A DNA stretch of 27,576 bases, taken from the NCBI GenBank assembly GCA_043820985.1, contig JBDRDH010000161.1:1-27576 (forward strand), in the 5' to 3' direction. This document shows positions 6,570-16,000 of this stretch, piece by piece; within the stretch, counting starts at the first letter, position 1; each line of letters opens with the position of its first letter. The notes under the pieces are model-generated. The model saw only the letters and a list, made by a program, of their open reading frames with translations, did not search any database and had not been told where the DNA came from. The DNA comes from JAAYXS01 sp043820985 (lineage in GTDB: Bacteria > Planctomycetota > Phycisphaerae > UBA1845 > Fen-1342). The translations under genes and the position numbers were made by a program.

Positions 6570-9500
6570 ATGCAACGGATGAGATGGCGAGTGCTGGCGA
6601 CCTGCGTCGGTTTATTAGGCTGCGTCAGCTTCGCTGGCGCACAGGTGACGATCGACTTTGAGACATACACCGCCGGAAACCCGGCGGCGGGTCAGGACGG
6701 CTGGACGTTGTCCGACCCAGCAACGACTGGGACGGGGATCATCATCGATACCGATAATGGTCCAGCCGCCGGTGGCAGCAAGTGCATCGAACTGACATCC
6801 CCGATCCCCGGACAGGGTCTACCCGCATACATCCTCCAGAAGAGCATTCTCGATCAGGTCCCTATTGGTGGCGGCATCGTCACACTGCAGTACGACATCC
6901 GCTGGACGAACGGGCAGCCGAATAACAGCGGCCTCAACGTTCGGGCGCGCGTCTACGATTCGGCTACCGGCTACGGTATCATGCCCGCCCACTGGTGGGG
7001 GCTCGACTCGCAGTATTACGGCGCGAAGGATCCCGCCGGAACGGTCAAGGATTATGTCGGCAACCTCGATGGCTATTCTCGCCAACTGGGGAACGGCAAC
7101 CCCGACTGGCACACCTGGAAGTGGGTCATTTACTTTGGCACTGAGACTGGCGCCACGTACGGCCAGTGCCTCTACTTCGAGCTTGACGGCGAGCGCGTCT
7201 ACCGCTTCGACTCGTACCTGCCGGAATTCACGTACGCGGCGGACATGCTGAGACTCATGCTGTACGAGACGGACAACTGGGACCCCCCAGCGGATCGTGA
7301 CATCGTCCGTTTCGACAACCTCATCGTCGAAGGCAGCCCGCTGCCCAGCCAGGTCCCCGTTCCGGACGCCGGTCCCGCCCAGAACGTTCCCGGCTCGTCC
7401 ATCGGCGGCGTCGTGACGCTCGATGCGAGTGGCAGCACCGACGACGGGAGCATAGTGCACTATCGCTGGCTCAACCTGGATGAAGCGGACTACTACCAGC
7501 GGACAATCGCGCACACGACGAGTCCCGTTGTCGACGTCGTCCTACCAAACGACGGCAGCTACAACATCCGGCTCGAGGTGGTTGATGATACCGGTCTTCA
7601 GGCTTATGACGACACCGTTGTAACCGTCGGCAGCTGGACGCCGCCCGCCACAGACGATATCTGGGGCCCGTTTGGCATCAAGCACGGCGATATCTACGGC
7701 ACCGCTCAGCATCCTTACGTGCTGCCTGCCGGCAAGCTCCACATGCGTGTGCTGAATCAGCGCACCGGCCTACCGGACCCGGCCCAGGATCGACAGCTTC
7801 TCTTCGACCACTTCGGCAATGTCTACTTTGTGACCTGGGACGGCTACCTGAAGTCGCTGACGCCCGAGCTGGTTGACCGCTGGACCACCGAAGACATGGG
7901 CTGCACGCGTGTGCAAGCCCTCATCGTCGGCGACCGCTACGTTTATTCCGCGGCCATGAATGAGGATGAGCTCCCTGGCGTGGCGAATGGCGCCCCGGTG
8001 ATCTACGCCTTCTCCAAGAGCGATGGCAGTATGATCTGGTACGCGGACCTCAACCTCGCCACCGGCGAGATGTGGCCCAACTGCGAACCCAGTGGCTGGT
8101 TGATGACACTCTACCAGGACAAGATCTACATCGTTGGCGACCCGCAGTTCAACGTCGATCCCCAGACCGAGCACGGTGACCGCTACATCTACCAGCTCAG
8201 CGCCTCCGACGGCACGGTCGAGTGGGCCAGCCTGCTCGACTGCGGCGGCCTGGCCAATGACTGGCGCGTCGAGGGTATAGTCGCGTTCGTTCCCGACGCC
8301 TACGGCGTGGGGCTGCACGGCATGTTCTTCCAGGAGCGCAGCCAGTCTGAGGCCGACGGCATTGCGGATGCCGTTGCCCTTCAGATCGATCCAACGCCGA
8401 TTACCGGCGGCGCCACGGTCGTCTGGGGTCAGGACGCCGGCTATGCCGACCGCAGTTACCCCACGTACAGCGCGGTGACCGACAAGGTCTACATGCTCAA
8501 CCAGTCGAACTGGGCCGGGCAGTCGACCTGGGCGTTCGACCCCGACACGGGGCTGATCGCCAGGTACGCCACGAGTGGCTATGACCACCCACGTAAGCCG
8601 GCCACGGGTCTCGACTTCAATGGCATGACAGCCCAATTGGCCGAGGACATGGGCGAGGTCTACTCCATGCATGACGGCGACGGCACCGGCGCCAACATGA
8701 CCATGGCTATGCGGACGTACGACCTGAACCTGCTGAACCCCAACAACCCCGAGCACGGCGGCTACTTCGGCAACCGCGCCATCCTCATGCAGAACGCGGA
8801 CGGTGACACGATCATGCTCACCGCGCATGAGCCGTGGTGGTATGACCCCGATGGTGGCACCGTCGAGGACCGCGGGCCAACGCAGGTCGTCCTGCTCAAC
8901 CTCACCCAGGACGATGGTACCCCGACTGAGAACGACCTCGACGATGGCCCGATCTACATCGACGACGTCCAGCTCACCGAGAACAGCGTCCCGCAGTTCA
9001 CTGAGACGTTCGAGACCTATCCGCTCGGACCGCTCCCGCTGTTCCCGGCCTCGCCCTGGGAATTCACCGGTGACGCGGGCGCCCCGATCCCCGAGGTCGT
9101 CGTCGACCCCGATAACGCCAGCAATAAGGTGCTGATGATCGATCCGTTCGGCGGCAACAGCTACGAGGTCTCGGCTGTCAAAGCGAACTTCGGCGTCTCG
9201 TATCCGGTGGACCCATACGGCGTGGTAGAGGTCACGTGGCGCCAGAAGCGGGCCGACCTGACGGACAACTTCTGGATTGAGACCAGGCCCTACGTCCCGG
9301 ACCCATACGCGAACTCCTGGGGCGTTTTTGAGTGGGACGGCGGTGGCGATTCGGCCTCCCAGAAGGCCTACGGCATGGGTGGCGACCCTGACTGGTCACC
9401 CACGGCGCTGCTCCAGGTCGACGCGTGGGAGCCCGGCTACCTGAGTTGGGACTATCTCGACTGGGTCTTCGGCATGAAGATCAACGGTACGAACGAGGGC

Positions 9501-9956
9501 GGCGTACCGCCGGTGTTCGATACGAGCAAGACCATCGACTCCATCGAGCTCGGTATGGAGGCCACGCCGCCGACCAGCAGCGGCTGGACGCCGACGCTGT
9601 TCGAGCCGGCCGGCATGTGCACGGTGAGTACGTATGACACGACGATCCCCAACGACTGGGATTGGGGCGAGGCGGAAGCCCTCTCCGTCGCGCCGGACGG
9701 CTCGATCTACTTCATGCAGTTTAAGAACTGGGACCGCCGCTACACCCGGCTGAAGGTCGATCGACTCGGCGACATGAACTGCGACTGGGCCGTGAACGCC
9801 TACGACATCGACGGCTTCATCTGTGCCCTAAGCCCGCAGTGCGACTATGAAGCCATGTATCCGGACTGCGACCGGATGCTGGCCGACTGCAACGGCGACG
9901 GCTACGTGAACTCCTACGACATCGACGGCTTCATCGCCCTGGTGGGTGGAGGTTAA
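6570..9956 (+). CDS. large secreted multidomain protein (lectin-like, PKD-like, propeller-like, dockerin-like)
   Basis: The 1128-residue product starts with a signal peptide (MQRMRWRVLATCVGLLGCVS..., predicted cut after AGA, near residue 24). Residues 25-250 look like a jelly-roll lectin or LamG-like domain (IDFETYTAG, LNVRARVYD). Residues 253-350 resemble a PKD/Ig-like repeat (DAGPAQNV, LDASGSTDDGSI). Residues 370-780 hold repeated WYADL/VYFVTWDG/IYQLSASDG elements like a PQQ-type beta-propeller. A second jelly-roll-like stretch (FTETFETYPLG) spans about 810-1030. The end carries two dockerin-like loops, GDMNCDWAVNAYDIDGFI and CNGDGYVNSYDIDGFI. I see no catalytic residues that would define an enzyme. 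It is probably extracellular or surface-attached, perhaps in polymer binding. The gene stands alone with its own strong ribosome-binding site. Confidence 0.85.
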   Translation: MQRMRWRVLATCVGLLGCVSFAGAQVTIDFETYTAGNPAAGQDGWTLSDPATTGTGIIIDTDNGPAAGGSKCIELTSPIPGQGLPAYILQKSILDQVPIGGGIVTLQYDIRWTNGQPNNSGLNVRARVYDSATGYGIMPAHWWGLDSQYYGAKDPAGTVKDYVGNLDGYSRQLGNGNPDWHTWKWVIYFGTETGATYGQCLYFELDGERVYRFDSYLPEFTYAADMLRLMLYETDNWDPPADRDIVRFDNLIVEGSPLPSQVPVPDAGPAQNVPGSSIGGVVTLDASGSTDDGSIVHYRWLNLDEADYYQRTIAHTTSPVVDVVLPNDGSYNIRLEVVDDTGLQAYDDTVVTVGSWTPPATDDIWGPFGIKHGDIYGTAQHPYVLPAGKLHMRVLNQRTGLPDPAQDRQLLFDHFGNVYFVTWDGYLKSLTPELVDRWTTEDMGCTRVQALIVGDRYVYSAAMNEDELPGVANGAPVIYAFSKSDGSMIWYADLNLATGEMWPNCEPSGWLMTLYQDKIYIVGDPQFNVDPQTEHGDRYIYQLSASDGTVEWASLLDCGGLANDWRVEGIVAFVPDAYGVGLHGMFFQERSQSEADGIADAVALQIDPTPITGGATVVWGQDAGYADRSYPTYSAVTDKVYMLNQSNWAGQSTWAFDPDTGLIARYATSGYDHPRKPATGLDFNGMTAQLAEDMGEVYSMHDGDGTGANMTMAMRTYDLNLLNPNNPEHGGYFGNRAILMQNADGDTIMLTAHEPWWYDPDGGTVEDRGPTQVVLLNLTQDDGTPTENDLDDGPIYIDDVQLTENSVPQFTETFETYPLGPLPLFPASPWEFTGDAGAPIPEVVVDPDNASNKVLMIDPFGGNSYEVSAVKANFGVSYPVDPYGVVEVTWRQKRADLTDNFWIETRPYVPDPYANSWGVFEWDGGGDSASQKAYGMGGDPDWSPTALLQVDAWEPGYLSWDYLDWVFGMKINGTNEGGVPPVFDTSKTIDSIELGMEATPPTSSGWTPTLFEPAGMCTVSTYDTTIPNDWDWGEAEALSVAPDGSIYFMQFKNWDRRYTRLKVDRLGDMNCDWAVNAYDIDGFICALSPQCDYEAMYPDCDRMLADCNGDGYVNSYDIDGFIALVGGG

Positions 9957-10275
9957 TCAAGCCCGCACTTTTCCGGAGCCGGCCTAGTGTGCTGATTGTC
10001 ATCCGCATCTGCTCACGAGGAGGCCGACATCGGTAGGAAGATCCAGCCTCATGCGACGCCGGGTGCAATGGCTGAGAGCCAGCACCCGGCGGGGCGTGGG
10101 GGCATCCCGCGTCGTTTCGAAGAGGGTGAGGCGTAGGGTCCAAAAACTCGGCCGAACCGGAAGTGATGGGGCTAACGCGATTTGCGCACGCCACCTGTCG
10201 GCCATTTCGACCGGTTGACAGGACATCTCCGCTATCCGATGCTGTCGATTTTCTATAATCAGCACGGATCGCACC
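9957..10275. other. intergenic stretch without a supported gene
   Basis: Open frames on the - strand here are Pro/Arg-rich shadows without recognisable motifs. I see no RNA gene, long repeat or clear terminator. The right end leads into the transposase remnant and may hold its old promoter. Confidence 0.4.
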
Positions 10276-10524
10276 ATGAGTTTCGTCTTGCAGCCCTGGC
10301 AGCTTCTACTCGTAATCCTGGCCGGCTGGGTGAATCGCCAGCAGCAACAGGTGATCGAATATCTGCGTACTGAAAATCGGGTACTCAAGGAGAAGCTCGG
10401 CAAGCGACGCATCCTACTCAGTGACGACCAGCGTCGGCGTCTGACCGTCAGCCGTAACGGTGAGGTCATCTGCCGGGAGCGGCTCGGCGGGATTCCGCGG
10501 TACTACCATCGCTCTGCTGCTTGA
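10276..10524 (+). pseudogene. truncated N-terminus of an integrase-type transposase
   Basis: The first 55 or so residues (FVLQPWQLLLVILAGWVN, QQQVIEYLRTENRVLKEKLG, RILLSDDQRRRL) match, from memory, the N-terminus of a DDE integrase-core transposase common in planctomycetes. In that family it is followed by an HTH and an rve catalytic domain. Here the family-like sequence stops near 10450, and the reading continues as unrelated residues to a stop at 10524. No DDE catalytic domain is found downstream before the next gene. It is therefore an insertion-sequence relic. No terminal inverted repeats or target duplication are obvious. Confidence 0.65.
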
Positions 10525-10762
10525 GGGCAACTACGGCCGGCGCTCGTCGGATTTTGTTGGCTGCCGGTACGTCCCGGGTGCGTGCAACCGTCATGACGAT
10601 CGGCTGAAATTCATGGTCTGTTGCCCCGTAAGTTCAGACTATTGGTCGTCTTAAAGTCGGACGAGTATTTGGACCGTACGCGGTTTGGGGCGTGAACTTG
10701 ATCATTGGCCCAGGGCTGTGTAATATGAACATCAAAGGTTCAGATTGCACAAGGGTATGTCG

Positions 10763-11971
10763 ATGATCACCCGGCATCTATCCAGGACACTCAAAGCCGC
10801 CGCCCGAGGCTACCCTGTGGTGACCGTGACCGGACCACGCCAGTCGGGTAAGACGACCCTCGTGCGGGCTACGTTTCCGCGGCATCATTACGCCTCACTC
10901 GAAGATCCCGACGCGCGGGCGTTCGCCCAGGAAGATCCGCGTGGCTTCCTGGATCAGTTTCGGGGCCGAGTGATCCTGGACGAGGTGCAGCGTGTACCCG
11001 ACCTGTTCTCATACATCCAGGGGATCGTGGACGAGGCCGATCGAGCCGGTCAATTCATCCTCTCCGGCTCACAGAATTTCCTGCTCCTGAATCGGGTCAG
11101 CCAGACGCTGGCCGGGCGGTGCGCGGTGTTGCGGCTGCTGCCCCTCGGCCGATCCGAACTCATTGGCCGGCCGATCAGGGACATCGTAAAGTCCATTCAG
11201 ATGCGTCGGCCCACGGGCTCGGCCGAGGCGAGAGCTGCGGCGAACCTGTTCGAGACGCTGTTCACCGGCGGCTTTCCGAGGATCCATGATAAGGGCCTCC
11301 AGCCGCAGGGCTGGCTCGCGAATTACTACCAGACGTACCTCGAGCGCGACGTGCGCGACTTGCTCAACGTGGGCGACATCGAAGGCTTCGGTCGCTTCGT
11401 GCGGCTGTGCGCAGGACGCAGTGGGCAACTGCTGAATGCGTCGTCGCTGGCCGCGGATGCCGGCGTTTCGCATACGACGGCGCGGCGGTGGTTGTCGATC
11501 CTGGAAGCGAGTTTCGTCGTTTATCTGCTGAGGCCGCATCATCGCAACTTCAATAAGCGCCTGGTCAAATCTCCCAAGCTGTACTTCGTCGACACGGGAC
11601 TGCTCTGCTACCTGCTGAGAGTCCAGAGCCCCCAGGATCTGGTCGCGCACCCTGCCCGGGGCGCGGTTTTCGAAACGTGGGTAGTGTCCGAGGCACTGAA
11701 GAATTACTACAACCACGGTTCGGAGCCAGACATCTACTTCTGGCGCGACTCGGCAGGGCATGAGGTTGACCTACTGATCGACCAGGGCTCGAAGCAGATG
11801 CCGATCAAAGTCAAGTCTGGACAGACGATCGCCAGCGACTTCTTTGCCAGCCTCGACTACTGGCGGAATCTGGCCGGCTCGCGGGCCGGCGCCGGCGCGC
11901 TTGTCTATGGCGGTGACGCTTCGTACAAACGGAGTGGCGTGTCGGTTCTGTCATGGTCGGACTGGGCATGA
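10763..11971 (+). CDS. AAA ATPase with DUF4143 C-terminal domain
   Basis: The product is 402 residues from the ATG at 10763, with AAGGGT at 10751-10756 upstream; an ATG at 10757 and a TTG at 10745 are in the same frame. Walker A is GPRQSGKTT (residues 24-32), Walker B is RVILDEVQR (near 70), and a sensor-like LSGSQNF follows. A winged-helix region (SHTTARRWLSIL) precedes a DUF4143 domain with ETWVVSEALK and HEVDLLIDQG. DUF4143 resembles the PD-(D/E)xK fold, in which the motif usually reads EVK; here it is IKVKSG, so the Glu is a Lys and nuclease activity is unlikely. Members of this family are abundant, often transferred and of unclear function. It is convergent with the SNF2 gene, with 46 bases between them. 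Confidence 0.9.
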   Translation: MITRHLSRTLKAAARGYPVVTVTGPRQSGKTTLVRATFPRHHYASLEDPDARAFAQEDPRGFLDQFRGRVILDEVQRVPDLFSYIQGIVDEADRAGQFILSGSQNFLLLNRVSQTLAGRCAVLRLLPLGRSELIGRPIRDIVKSIQMRRPTGSAEARAAANLFETLFTGGFPRIHDKGLQPQGWLANYYQTYLERDVRDLLNVGDIEGFGRFVRLCAGRSGQLLNASSLAADAGVSHTTARRWLSILEASFVVYLLRPHHRNFNKRLVKSPKLYFVDTGLLCYLLRVQSPQDLVAHPARGAVFETWVVSEALKNYYNHGSEPDIYFWRDSAGHEVDLLIDQGSKQMPIKVKSGQTIASDFFASLDYWRNLAGSRAGAGALVYGGDASYKRSGVSVLSWSDWA

Positions 11972-12017
11972 GGCAGGGAGGTTTGCGACTGCGGCGGATT
12001 TCGGGCGCGAGGACGGA

Positions 12018-15000
12018 CTATGCGAGCAGACCGGCCAGGTCTTCTCTGGTCAGCGTGCGGATCACGCTGTTCTGCTGCGTGATGATCGCCTCGGCCAGTT
12101 CGCGTTTCGACTGCTGCAAATCCAGGATCTTGGATTCGACCGTGTTGCGCGCGATCAGGCGGTAGGCGATTACTTTCTTGTTTTGGCCGATGCGGTGAGC
12201 GCGATCGATCGCCTGCGCTTCCACCGCCGGGTTCCACCACGGATCGAGGATGAGAACATAGTCGGCGGCTGTCAGGTTCAGGCCCGTCCCACCGGCCTTG
12301 AGGCTAATGAGAAACAGCGGGCATTCGGGGTCGTTCTGGAAACGATCTACACGGCGGACCCGATCGCGCGTCTTTCCGTCCAGGTATTCATACGTCACCC
12401 CCCGCTGGTCGAGCGCGCCGCGTACGATTGCGAGCATCTTCGTGAACTGCGAGAAAATCAGCGCCTTGTGCCCCTCCTCGATCAGCTCCGCGACCATCGC
12501 CAACAGCGCCTCCAGTTTCGCGGACTCGGCGCCGATCTTCGACTCGTCGATTAGCCCCGGGTGGCAGGCGGCCTGTCGTAGCCGCAGCAGCGCTTCCAGA
12601 ACGTGCATCTTGCTGCGAGCGAGTCCAACCTCGTCGACGCGCGCCAAGAGCGACGTGCGGTAGTGGTCGCGCAGCTCCTTGTAGTACGCCGCCTGCTTCG
12701 TCGGCAGTTCGCAGTGAATCGTCTGCTCACTCCGTTGTGGCAGTTCCGGAGCGACCTGCTCCTTCGTCCGACGGAGAACGAACGGTCGCATCATGCGTTG
12801 CAGCAGTGGAAGTTGACCCCGGTCGTTATCCTCATTGCGGCCGATGCTGGCGAAGTTCTTGAATGCCCTCACCGTGCCGAGCATACCCGGATTCAGAAAC
12901 TCAGAGATCGACCAGAGATCACCGAGATCGTTCTCCACCGGCGTGCCGGTCAGGGCGAGGCGCCGCCGCGCTTGCAGCAGGCGCGTCGCTTTGGCGCCCT
13001 GGGAAGTTGGGTTCTTTATGGCCTGGGCTTCGTCTAGCACGACGTAGTTGAATCTCTGTTCGCGCAGGAACTTGATGTCGCGCCGCAGCGTGCCATACGT
13101 GGTCAACACGAGATCATGTCCGCCAAGCGCATCGCGCGACTGCTTCCGCTCCAGCCCGGTGTAGTTCAGGACTCGCACTCTCGGTGTGAAGCGCTCGGCC
13201 GCGCGCGCCCAGTTGAAGATGACGGATTTCGGCGCCACGACCAGCGATGGGCCGTGTTTGCCCTGGCGCCGCCTGTCGGCCAGGTGCGCGAGAAGCTGCA
13301 CGGTTTTCCCGAGTCCCATGTCGTCGGCCAGGCAGCCGCCCCAGTCAAAATCGTCGAGAAATCGCAGCCAACCGAGCCCTTCACGCTGGTAGGGTCGCAG
13401 GGCGCCGCGAAAGCCGGCCGGCTCCTTGCGGGGCTTCACGCCGGCGAAGCGCGCGAGCTTCTTGCGCGCCGCGGCCAGATTCGCGTCGAACGTGGCCTCG
13501 GGCATCTCTGCCAGCAGGGCGTCGATCAGGCCGATCTGCGTGTTGGAGAAACGAACCCGACCGTCCTCGGCGCGTCCCAGCTCCAGCCAGCCCCGGTGCC
13601 GGGTCAGCCAATCCTCTGGCAACATCCCGAAGGATCCGTCCCCCAGAGTCACGAATCGCTCACCTTTGTCCAACGCGGCGAGCAGTTCCGGGAGCCTTGC
13701 GGCCTGTCCGTCGAAGTCCACCTGCCCATCCACGTCGAACCAGTCGATGCCACTGTTGACGTTGATTCTGAATTCGCCGGGACTGCGGTAGAGCTTGTGG
13801 TTGCCCAGCACGACCCAGCCTTCCGTGATCAACGTGCTAACGAGCACCGGCAGCTTTCGTGGATGCACTTCGAACCCACCGTTGTAGCGATCCTCCCGCG
13901 CGCCCAGTTCGAGCAGCCGGTTCAGCATTTGGTGTTCGACTTCCGTTTGTCTTCGAATCAGACGCAGTCCGTTCGCGTCCACGAGCATGCGGCCCGGCAC
14001 TACTGCGTCTATCTCACTGTCGGCGTAACGGAACTTGACCTCACCGCGGGCCGGGTAGTTCCGGCCAAACGAGTTCGCGTTCTCGATCCGTAGTGATAAC
14101 TCCGCTTGCGGAACAAGATCGTCTACCTCGGTCACATCCCAACCCGACGGCCACTCGACCGGCGGAAACGTCCCCAGCCGCGCCAATTCGTCGAGCAGTT
14201 TCGGCAGATCGGCCCTGCGCAGAGGAGTCGGTTTCCGCGTGCGGAGCGGGTCGAGCCAAGCGAAGCAACCGTGCGCCTCAAACTGGCTTACTGCGCCGTC
14301 GCGCACGAACAGCGCCGGTGAACCCTGGACGAAACACTCCACGCTGCCGAGCGCGCATCGTTCGTCGCCGCGCCGCAAATGCCCCAGCAGCACGTGCGAC
14401 TCGCTTCCTTCCAATTGTTGGATCGACAGCGCCAATTCCCACGCTTCGCCGCCATCCCAGGTCAGCGGAGTCAAAGCGGCGTCGCGCTGCATGCGCACCA
14501 GGAAGCGGCCGGTCGCCGACAGCATCGGCAGCAGCTCCAGTTGCAGTGGAGGGGGGATGTTCCACTTTGACGAAGCCACCTCCGATTGATATGCATAGCG
14601 ACCGTAGTATGTGTAGGGGCCATCGACCGCGCTGGCGCCCAGCAGCAACAGGCAGATCTTCCGATCGGCCTCATCGGGAATACGCGCGATATCGTCAGGT
14701 GATAGCGACAGCTTCTTGACCTTGCCCAGCTTGCCGCTGGCCGTCAATTGCTGCTGCGCCAGGCTCAGGACCGGACTGTTCGAATAGAGGCTATCTTCCA
14801 CCTCGAACACGTAGATCGGCTCAATCGGTGAATCGTCCACACGGCGCGCTGCGAATCCCGCAACGCGGTTCATCGGGAGCTGCCGCAGCAGTGCTTGCCA
14901 GGCGGGAGTCGCATCGCGGCGCCGCGTTGTCGCAGGTCGACCGCCGCCAGATTTCGACGTCCGCGCCCGCGGGGCGAGGGAGGCGGGTTGGCGCGTGCCC

Positions 15001-15503
15001 GCGGCCAGAGTACGCTCGGCCTCCTCCGCGATCCTCTCTTTCACCGTCAGTCGGTGCTCGTCATCCGGATCGTCCCACTCGTTGGCGTCGTCGTTCCAGG
15101 CGTCGAGGTCGTCTTCCTCGTCATCGAGATCGTCGCCATCGTCGAGGAACTCGACGCTGACTGTCCTGGGTATTGGGCCGAAGCGACGCAGGTCTTCCTG
15201 CTTCAACTGCTCGATCGTTAGCAACGTCGCCCAGATGTGTTTGCAGAAATCGCCATAGCTGTCCATGTACGGACACGTGCAATCGGCATACAGAATCCAC
15301 GAACGGGGGCCACATTCAAATTCGAGCGACACCGTATAGCGCCGACTGCCGACGACGATGGCCTGGATCCGCCCCTCCGAATCGAAATCGTGTAGTTGCA
15401 CGCGCCCACTGCGAAAGTAGGCGCCGCCGCGCGAACGCACGCCCGCGTTGAAGTCGTCGGAGACTCTGTCCGTCAGCAAGATCCTGCTCCCTGTCCACAG
15501 CAA
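12018..15503 (-). CDS. SWIM zinc finger plus SNF2-family helicase
   Basis: The 1161-residue product begins at a TTG (15503); a TAG lies upstream in frame and no ATG is available nearby. A SWIM finger is visible at C75/C77/C87/H89 (DCTCPYM...FCKHIW). Then comes a strongly acidic linker (about 121-149), a long middle region, and a SNF2 ATPase. The ATPase has motif I DMGLGKT (about 725), motif II DEAQ (about 822), motif III LTGTPVEND and motif VI QAIDRAHRIGQ (about 1098). Such HepA/RapA-like or SWIM-SNF2 proteins translocate on double-stranded DNA and remodel protein-DNA complexes. Some members sit in defence islands, others are housekeeping. The only defence-related neighbour on this strand is the broken methyltransferase at 16001-16390. 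Confidence 0.92.
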   Translation of the reverse strand: MLWTGSRILLTDRVSDDFNAGVRSRGGAYFRSGRVQLHDFDSEGRIQAIVVGSRRYTVSLEFECGPRSWILYADCTCPYMDSYGDFCKHIWATLLTIEQLKQEDLRRFGPIPRTVSVEFLDDGDDLDDEEDDLDAWNDDANEWDDPDDEHRLTVKERIAEEAERTLAAGTRQPASLAPRARTSKSGGGRPATTRRRDATPAWQALLRQLPMNRVAGFAARRVDDSPIEPIYVFEVEDSLYSNSPVLSLAQQQLTASGKLGKVKKLSLSPDDIARIPDEADRKICLLLLGASAVDGPYTYYGRYAYQSEVASSKWNIPPPLQLELLPMLSATGRFLVRMQRDAALTPLTWDGGEAWELALSIQQLEGSESHVLLGHLRRGDERCALGSVECFVQGSPALFVRDGAVSQFEAHGCFAWLDPLRTRKPTPLRRADLPKLLDELARLGTFPPVEWPSGWDVTEVDDLVPQAELSLRIENANSFGRNYPARGEVKFRYADSEIDAVVPGRMLVDANGLRLIRRQTEVEHQMLNRLLELGAREDRYNGGFEVHPRKLPVLVSTLITEGWVVLGNHKLYRSPGEFRINVNSGIDWFDVDGQVDFDGQAARLPELLAALDKGERFVTLGDGSFGMLPEDWLTRHRGWLELGRAEDGRVRFSNTQIGLIDALLAEMPEATFDANLAAARKKLARFAGVKPRKEPAGFRGALRPYQREGLGWLRFLDDFDWGGCLADDMGLGKTVQLLAHLADRRRQGKHGPSLVVAPKSVIFNWARAAERFTPRVRVLNYTGLERKQSRDALGGHDLVLTTYGTLRRDIKFLREQRFNYVVLDEAQAIKNPTSQGAKATRLLQARRRLALTGTPVENDLGDLWSISEFLNPGMLGTVRAFKNFASIGRNEDNDRGQLPLLQRMMRPFVLRRTKEQVAPELPQRSEQTIHCELPTKQAAYYKELRDHYRTSLLARVDEVGLARSKMHVLEALLRLRQAACHPGLIDESKIGAESAKLEALLAMVAELIEEGHKALIFSQFTKMLAIVRGALDQRGVTYEYLDGKTRDRVRRVDRFQNDPECPLFLISLKAGGTGLNLTAADYVLILDPWWNPAVEAQAIDRAHRIGQNKKVIAYRLIARNTVESKILDLQQSKRELAEAIITQQNSVIRTLTREDLAGLLA

Positions 15504-16000
15504 CCATACGGGAACAACGCCGTTATCCTACGGTTTGTCTGGGTGGGCGACAACGAACGCCGCTGAGGCCGTACCGAGCCACGGGACGCGGCTCATCGAA
15601 CGCCGCCGCAGGGGCGGCCGTGAATGACCGAGCCGGTTCGGTTGCGACGTTGTACGCAGTGATGCGGCCGGGCCCATCCGTTCGAGACGTGGGGCTCAAT
15701 ACGGCGTGTTGGCCTGTTACGCGGGGTTTCTGTAGGGTTCGATTTCCCTCGCCTCCAAGCATTAAGTACTTGTGCATCAAGGGCTTAAGTTTCGTATGGC
15801 CCAAATGCGGAGACTGCATTGGGAACTCGATTTCCGCGGGTGGCGGAATTCACAGACCTTTCAACCTGAAACTCGCGCCCTCTCCGCCCACATTTTCCTT
15901 GGGGAACACTCCGGTCTCAAGGTTTCCAAGTGCTGAGCGCAAACGGTCGCACGATAGAGCCGACGGGCTCAGATTACAGGGGGCTTGATGCAGTCCGCGG
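15504..16000. other. gene-free stretch with a tRNA-like element and a bulged hairpin
   Basis: No protein gene is supported. The 98-codon frame on the - strand at 15523-15819 runs across the tRNA-like element and is probably spurious. A hairpin with one bulge (CCCA-A-ATGC, loop GGAGACT, GCAT-TGGG) lies at 15800-15823 and has no U-tract. Confidence 0.4.
15733..15757 (+). other. tRNA/tmRNA-like 3' end (T-arm plus acceptor), possible attachment-site remnant
   Basis: AGGG-TTCGATTT-CCCT at 15734-15749 forms a T-arm-like hairpin, followed by CGCCTCCA at 15750-15757, which reads like the 3' acceptor strand of a tmRNA or a tRNA. A matching 5' strand (GGAGGCG) was not found in the preceding 250 bases, nor an anticodon arm or an ALAA tag frame. 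With canonical geometry two of the five T-stem pairs are mismatched. It is therefore not an intact RNA gene. Integrated elements often leave such 3' ends as attachment sites. Confidence 0.3.

Noticed and set aside
7770..8828. 352-codon open frame on the - strand inside the large secreted protein gene
   Set aside because: It mirrors the codon pattern of the + strand gene, is Val/His-rich without motifs, and has no ribosome-binding site.
9999..10469. 156-codon - strand frame across the transposase relic
   Set aside because: It is opposite the recognisable transposase N-terminus and has Ser/Arg-rich shadow composition.
13116..14093. 325-codon open frame on the + strand inside the helicase gene
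   Set aside because: It lies opposite the SWIM-SNF2 gene, has no domain, and long antisense frames are expected in GC-rich DNA.
15504..15757. A complete tmRNA gene
   Set aside because: No 5' strand pairing with CGCCTCCA, no conserved 5' TTCGAC region and no tag frame ending in ALAA was found.
15523..15819. 98-codon - strand frame containing GGEGNRTLQKPR
   Set aside because: Such peptides commonly arise by translating the reverse of tRNA or tmRNA 3' ends, and the frame spans the tRNA-like element.
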